Below, piece after piece: positions 5,243-5,816 of a stretch of 5,816 bases of DNA (the first letter of the stretch is position 1; each line of letters begins with the position of its first letter). This DNA comes from Clostridia bacterium (GTDB lineage: Bacteria; Aerophobota; Aerophobia; Aerophobales; AE-B3A): assembly GCA_009618505.1 (NCBI GenBank), contig WJOQ01000271.1, forward strand, positions 1 through 5,816. Direction: 5' to 3'. Under the pieces are notes generated by a model, which did not search any database, had not been told where the DNA came from, and saw only the letters and a program-made list of their open reading frames with translations. The translations under genes were made by a program, and so were the position numbers.

Positions 5243-5816
5243 CTAGACCTCCTTAAGACTTCTATCTATAGGTTGGACTAAATAACCCCTTCCCATCCCT
5301 TCCAGTTTGCTGAGGATTTCTTGCCCCTTCTGTCTATCTTCTACTATAGCAAAAACAGTAGACCCGCTTCCTGTCATCAAAGCTCCTCTCGCTCCCGCCT
5401 CTTTCATCTTCTCTTTAACTGACCCTACCAGGGGAAACCTCTCTAAAACCACCTCCTCTAATTTATTATATAGAGAATTGCTTATTCCAAGTAAACCCTC
5501 TTTTCTAATTGATTTTGCCAGAAGTCTAGCACTTAATTTTTTCTTTGTCAATCCAATTCTCACTCTTTCATATACCCAGGCAGTAGAAATAGGAACGGTT
5601 GGGTCTAAAAGGACCAACCATCCATTTCTCAGAGGAGGAAGAGGAATAAGAACTTCTCCCTTGCCTCGTACTAGAGATGTTCCTCCTTGTAAACAAAAGG
5701 GAATGTCGGCTCCCAGTAAACTAGCCCATTCCTTAAGGTCGGAGAGTAGGATATCTGACTGAAAAAGCCTATTCATTCCCCATAAAGTAGCTGCAGCATC
5801 AGCACTACCTCCCCCC
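5243..5816 (-). CDS. ispE: 4-diphosphocytidyl-2-C-methyl-D-erythritol kinase IspE, N-terminal part outside window
   Basis: IspE phosphorylates 4-diphosphocytidyl-2-C-methylerythritol with ATP, a step of the non-mevalonate (MEP) route to isoprenoids. The frame is open at the right edge. The visible 190 residues begin inside the GHMP-kinase ATP-binding loop, GGGSADAAATLWG, so about 95 N-terminal residues are missing compared with the roughly 283-residue E. coli enzyme. The ATG at 5776 is therefore internal, not the start. Other marks are GADIPFCLQGGT, which holds the expected catalytic aspartate, and the C-terminal GHMP motif MTGSGSTVFAIV. The second position of the SSDAA motif is Ala instead of Ser (SADAA), a common substitution. 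The gene ends 1 nt before spoVG and looks like the upstream member of the ispE-spoVG-glnA unit; its promoter is not in view. Confidence 0.95.
   Translation of the reverse strand, partial: GGGSADAAATLWGMNRLFQSDILLSDLKEWASLLGADIPFCLQGGTSLVRGKGEVLIPLPPLRNGWLVLLDPTVPISTAWVYERVRIGLTKKKLSARLLAKSIRKEGLLGISNSLYNKLEEVVLERFPLVGSVKEKMKEAGARGALMTGSGSTVFAIVEDRQKGQEILSKLEGMGRGYLVQPIDRSLKEV
5247..5254 (-). promoter_or_regulatory. Strong Shine-Dalgarno of spoVG inside the end of ispE
   Basis: The minus strand reads AAGGAGGT here, a near-perfect anti-16S match 6 nt before the GTG start at 5241. It overlaps the last sense codons of ispE (stop at 5245-5243). Its strength supports a GTG start for spoVG and suggests that spoVG is made in greater amounts than ispE from the same transcript. 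Confidence 0.8.

Noticed and set aside
5307..5762. Plus-strand ORF of 151 codons opposite ispE
   Set aside because: It is long but wholly antisense to IspE, whose GHMP motifs continue past both its ends. No signal or domain is visible in it.

Overview
This is an AT-rich bacterial chromosome segment of ordinary housekeeping genes. It carries six recognisable protein families plus one truncated secreted protein that I do not recognise. The mix includes SpoVG, an alpha-type (Bacillus-like) glutamine synthetase I, QueH instead of QueG, and AGA/ATA-rich codon use. This suggests an anaerobic or deep-branching, possibly uncultured, bacterium rather than an enterobacterium. SpoVG also occurs outside sporulating Firmicutes, so I do not assign a phylum.

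Left part: a secreted or periplasmic protein of unknown function lies on the minus strand (1-683) and runs off the left edge. It is separated from queH by a compact divergent control region. There, two perfect TTGACA boxes stand back to back inside a 9-bp inverted repeat, each followed 16 bp later by a reasonable -10 box. Rightward from it run queH (863-1414), for the last step of queuosine tRNA modification, and proB (1350-2528 or 1407-2528), for the first step of proline synthesis. The two form an overlapping pair. proB has no good canonical start codon where its protein should begin. A well-spaced Shine-Dalgarno there points at an ATA codon.

Middle and right part: everything from 2530 to the right edge is on the minus strand, read right to left: ispE (5' part outside the window), spoVG, glnA, then era. 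ispE and spoVG are 1 nt apart, with the spoVG ribosome binding site inside the end of ispE. glnA follows after 40 nt. era is 185 nt further on, behind a nested palindromic element (about 3428-3593) built of degenerate 7- and 8-nt units. era and proB converge tail to tail with a single base between their stop codons.

The genes share no single pathway: isoprenoid precursor synthesis (ispE), RNA-binding regulation (spoVG), nitrogen assimilation (glnA), 16S rRNA/30S maturation (era), tRNA modification (queH) and proline synthesis (proB). I see no defence system, CRISPR array, transposase, tRNA or rRNA. The items most worth a second look are the palindromic element next to era, the proB start and the symmetric divergent promoter.
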